The notes beneath the pieces were generated by a model, which made no database searches, was not told the DNA's origin, and worked only from the letters and a program-made list of their open reading frames with translations. This document shows positions 22,223 to 23,110 of a stretch of DNA of 23,110 bases, piece by piece. The DNA is from Bacteroides sp. UBA1773 (lineage in GTDB: Bacteria; Bacteroidota; Bacteroidia; Bacteroidales; Bacteroidaceae), in the NCBI GenBank assembly GCA_002315285.1, contig DCGR01000094.1, positions 1-23,110 on the forward strand, written 5' to 3'. Within the stretch, counting starts at the first letter, position 1. Every line of letters starts with the position of its first letter. Position numbers and translations under genes: made by a program.

Positions 22223-22559
22223 CTGCTTTCTCATGGAAAACGCATCGATGTGTCAGAAAAAGCTGATAGCTTTGTGTATTTCCTGTTAAGAAATGTCGAA
22301 TGCAAAGAAATGCGCTTGGGGAGCACCCCATGTGGCATCGACAATAATGCGCACACTTGTTACCTTCGTGTCGGCAAACGAGAACTTCACCAATCATAGG
22401 TAGTTGTCAGCGCATTCCTATACATGGTGAGAACTGTGAATGATAGTGAATGAATGTGGAAATCTGATACGAAACAGGAGGTATGTGCTACCTACAAGTA
22501 AGACATACTTCCTGTTGAATATGGCTACATGATATGCAGCGTTGGCTTATGCTTTTTCC
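22223..22559. other. Gene-free stretch between the NCS2 and SulP genes
   Basis: No reading frame here resembles a protein family. Seen in it: a short hairpin GGGG-AGCA-CCCC near 22318-22329 and the larger hairpin at 22473-22516. This is the 3' region of the NCS2 gene plus the leader of sulP. Confidence 0.6.
22473..22516 (-). terminator. Hairpin downstream of the NCS2 gene
   Basis: AACAGGAGGTATGT (22473-22486) and ACATACTTCCTGTT (22503-22516) pair at 13 of 14 positions (the remaining one is a G-T wobble on the RNA of one strand) around a 16-base loop. It begins about 43 bases after the NCS2 stop on the minus strand. No clear U tract follows, so termination or 3' end protection are both possible. 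Confidence 0.5.
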
Positions 22560-23110
22560 TTAGATGAAGATGTAGCGTAGGATGAACAATATGCCGAGCA
22601 CCCACATGGTCGGGGTGATTTCCTTTGACTTGCCTGACAACGCAAATAATACAACATAAGAAATGCATCCAATCAGAATTCCGTCGGATATGGAATATGC
22701 GCAAGGCATAAACAATACGGTGAGGAAAGCCGGGATGCTATTACGGTAGTCGAGCCAGTTGATTTTAGTAAGCGGTTGCATCATCATCATACCAACAATA
22801 ATCAATGCCGGAGCTGTGGCTGCACTTGGAATGGCAAGGAAAACAGGTGAGAAGAACAAAGCAATGATGAAGCAAATTGCGATGCTGAAAGCTGTGAGAC
22901 CAGTACGGCCGCCAGAGCCAACGCCTGTAGAACTTTCAACGTAGGTTGTGGTGGTGGAGGTGCCGAGGCATGCACCGCAAACAGTACCTATTGCATCGGC
23001 CATGAACACCTTGTCGATTCCATCGACGTTACCCTTCTCGTCAACGAAACCTGCTTTCTCAGATACGGCAATGACGGTGCCCATTGTGTCGAACATGTCG
23101 ATGAAGAGGA
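22560..23110 (-). CDS. NCS2 family purine permease, C-terminal part (cut by window edge)
   Basis: About 183 codons are open from the right edge to the stop at 22560; the N-terminal part lies outside. The first readable part LFIDMFDTMGTVIAVSEKAGF is the signature of the guanine/hypoxanthine branch (PbuG, AdeQ, YgfQ-like) of the NCS2 xanthine/uracil permease family. STTTTYVESSTGVGSGGRTGLTA is the conserved substrate-binding region of that branch, with the family glutamate in VESSTG. About five hydrophobic segments follow, and the protein ends at LRYIFI. It probably imports purine bases with protons. An internal Met at 23096 is not a true start. Confidence 0.92.
   Translation of the reverse strand, partial: LFIDMFDTMGTVIAVSEKAGFVDEKGNVDGIDKVFMADAIGTVCGACLGTSTTTTYVESSTGVGSGGRTGLTAFSIAICFIIALFFSPVFLAIPSAATAPALIIVGMMMMQPLTKINWLDYRNSIPAFLTVLFMPCAYSISDGILIGCISYVVLFALSGKSKEITPTMWVLGILFILRYIFI

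Noticed and set aside
22202..22399. 65-codon plus-strand open frame between the permease and SulP genes
   Set aside because: No domain, and it overlaps the sulP promoter region on the other strand.

Overview
The window looks like a chromosomal segment of a Bacteroidota bacterium, most likely Prevotellaceae. Four things support this: repeated Bacteroidetes-type promoters (a -33 TTTG box and a -7 TAnnTTTG box, about 19-20 bases apart in the best cases) instead of E. coli -35/-10 boxes; few Shine-Dalgarno sites; lipoprotein signals ending in S-C; and family members typical of the phylum (SPFH-Arc pair, HU-like protein, DUF975, DUF1080 lipoprotein, monofunctional BirA). No rRNA, tRNA, CRISPR array, transposase or prophage gene was seen.

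Layout. (1) 1-1409, minus strand: the N-terminal part of a type I restriction subunit HsdR, cut by the window edge, preceded by a small XRE regulator whose promoter -7 box lies inside a perfect inverted repeat. (2) 1410-2430: about 1 kb without a convincing gene, containing several hairpins and a GT-rich tract. (3) 2431-4086, plus: a damaged or frameshifted HU-like gene carrying a 26-bp perfect GC palindrome near its 3' end, then an SPFH membrane protein paired with a 57-residue Arc-type repressor. (4) 4200-6996: a two-domain DUF1080 lipoprotein, a strong hairpin, a convergent DUF975 membrane protein, and a divergent membrane-anchored LytTR regulator. (5) 6989-12211: dnaE (minus), divergent from the phosphatidylethanolamine operon psd-pssA. 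(6) 12240-14050: tadA and a small conserved basic protein on minus, facing yraN-birA on plus, with two overlapping promoters that form one inverted repeat. (7) 14151-18034: a PTS EIIC-type carrier without other PTS parts, a KduI isomerase with a signal peptide, and an MFS hexuronate-type transporter. (8) 18155-20338: a serine hydrolase lipoprotein and a Tat-type calcineurin-like phosphoesterase. (9) 20412-23110, minus: a SulP anion transporter with STAS domain and the C-terminal part of an NCS2 purine permease.

How the genes work together. Most of the window is housekeeping (replication, phospholipid synthesis, tRNA editing, biotinylation). The most distinctive part is region 7. It suggests handling of unsaturated or keto-uronates from pectin or glycosaminoglycan breakdown, with the isomerisation step apparently outside the cytoplasm and two different carriers for import. 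Other points worth attention are the self-symmetric face-to-face promoter at 12898-12933, candidate autoregulatory operators of xre and of the SPFH-Arc operon, and the HU-like gene with a poly-T frame break plus a palindromic insert.
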